Shown here piece by piece: positions 63,721 through 64,000 of a stretch of DNA of 64,000 nt (positions are counted from its first letter, which is position 1; each line of letters starts with the position of its first letter). The DNA is from Candidatus Caldilinea saccharophila. GTDB taxonomy: Bacteria; Chloroflexota; Anaerolineae; Caldilineales; Caldilineaceae. The DNA is taken from NCBI GenBank assembly GCA_016710365.1, contig JADJVW010000009.1, positions 124,001 to 188,000 of the forward strand, read 5' to 3'. A program made the translations under genes and the position numbers. Below the pieces are notes generated by a model, which was given only the letters and a program-made list of their open reading frames with translations, searched no databases and had not been told where the DNA came from.

Positions 63721-64000
63721 GATGGCTCCTTACTATTTCCAAACAAGCTCCAGATCAACATGATGTGCTCCTGGATCAGTTCTGTTACATGGTCAATATC
63801 CTGCTCGCGCAGCGCGGCGATGATCGGCCGGTGGGTGTCGGCGATGTCGGTCAGGCTGGCAAAATACTTCTTGTGCGTGCGCACCACAAAACGCTGCGTC
63901 TGACCGTAGAGCGGGTCCCAGGCGCGTTGCAGGGTAGCGCTGCCCGACCACTGGCAGATCAGCCGGTGAAACTGCAGGTCGTGCTCGGTCAGCTCAAGCA
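63717..64000 (-). CDS. GntR-family regulator, FCD domain part, truncated by the window end
   Basis: The last 94 codons of a gene whose start lies beyond 64000. The reading LTEHDLQFHRLICQWSGSATLQ, of which only parts are quoted here, and later DIADTHRPIIAALREQD and LIQEHIMLIW fit the FCD ligand-binding domain of FadR-type GntR regulators. Asp and His residues sit where the domain binds metal. The DNA-binding half is not visible. Its stop TGA (63719-63717) overlaps the ATG of the URO-D/corrinoid gene, so it is the first gene of that operon and likely controls it. Hexuronate regulators of this class exist. Confidence 0.8.
   Translation of the reverse strand, partial: LELTEHDLQFHRLICQWSGSATLQRAWDPLYGQTQRFVVRTHKKYFASLTDIADTHRPIIAALREQDIDHVTELIQEHIMLIWSLFGNSKEPS

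Overview
The window is GC-rich bacterial DNA with short intergenic gaps. The gene mix points to a Chloroflexota member, most likely near Caldilineaceae. It includes an NB-ARC/TPR regulator, an exported S8 protease with PA and PKD domains, an LLM-SCP2 fusion oxidoreductase, a large surface-glycan locus and a vWA/PP2C/kinase module. That placement is inferred from gene content. There is no rRNA and only one tRNA here.

Layout. 1-2.4 kb: a truncated NB-ARC ATPase, a coupled TPR protein, a 48-bp palindrome and a small exported peptide. 2.4-6.6 kb: degenerate repeats and the S8 protease. 7.0-10.6 kb: a partial complex I cluster (nuoB, fused nuoCD, nuoI). 10.7-12.3 kb: a metallohydrolase with two small cysteine-motif proteins. 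12.4-28 kb: mainly metabolic and housekeeping genes (FAD oxidoreductase, dnaE, LLM-SCP2 enzyme, Gfo/Idh oxidoreductase, MFS transporter, nucleoside phosphorylase, M16C peptidase, flavin reductase). 28-32.3 kb: a cytochrome c lipoprotein, two small proteins and a UvrD-type helicase. 32.5-48.3 kb: a surface polysaccharide locus with flippase, many glycosyltransferases, methyltransferases, an O-antigen ligase-like/TPR protein and a WecA/MraY-type transferase. 48.7-52.9 kb: a minus-strand vWA, PP2C and kinase-HhH triad followed by tandem palindromic repeats. 53.1-58.7 kb: tRNA-Arg(TCT) and minus-strand membrane genes (UbiA, PMT-type transferase, FecR-like protein, TPR). 59-64 kb: hexuronate genes (uxaC and a mannonate-type SDR) converging on a fused URO-D/corrinoid methyltransferase and a GntR/FCD regulator cut by the window end.

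About fifteen single-base frame breaks interrupt otherwise well-conserved genes, including nuoCD, the M16C peptidase, the helicase and uxaC. Several lie in short homopolymers. Assembly error explains this pattern better than gene decay. I therefore annotate the reconstructed genes across the breaks and give each break position.

The items most worth follow-up are the vWA/PP2C/kinase-HhH triad, the complex I cluster that lacks a membrane arm, the pairing of hexuronate genes with a corrinoid methyltransferase, and the TPR regulator next to a small exported peptide.
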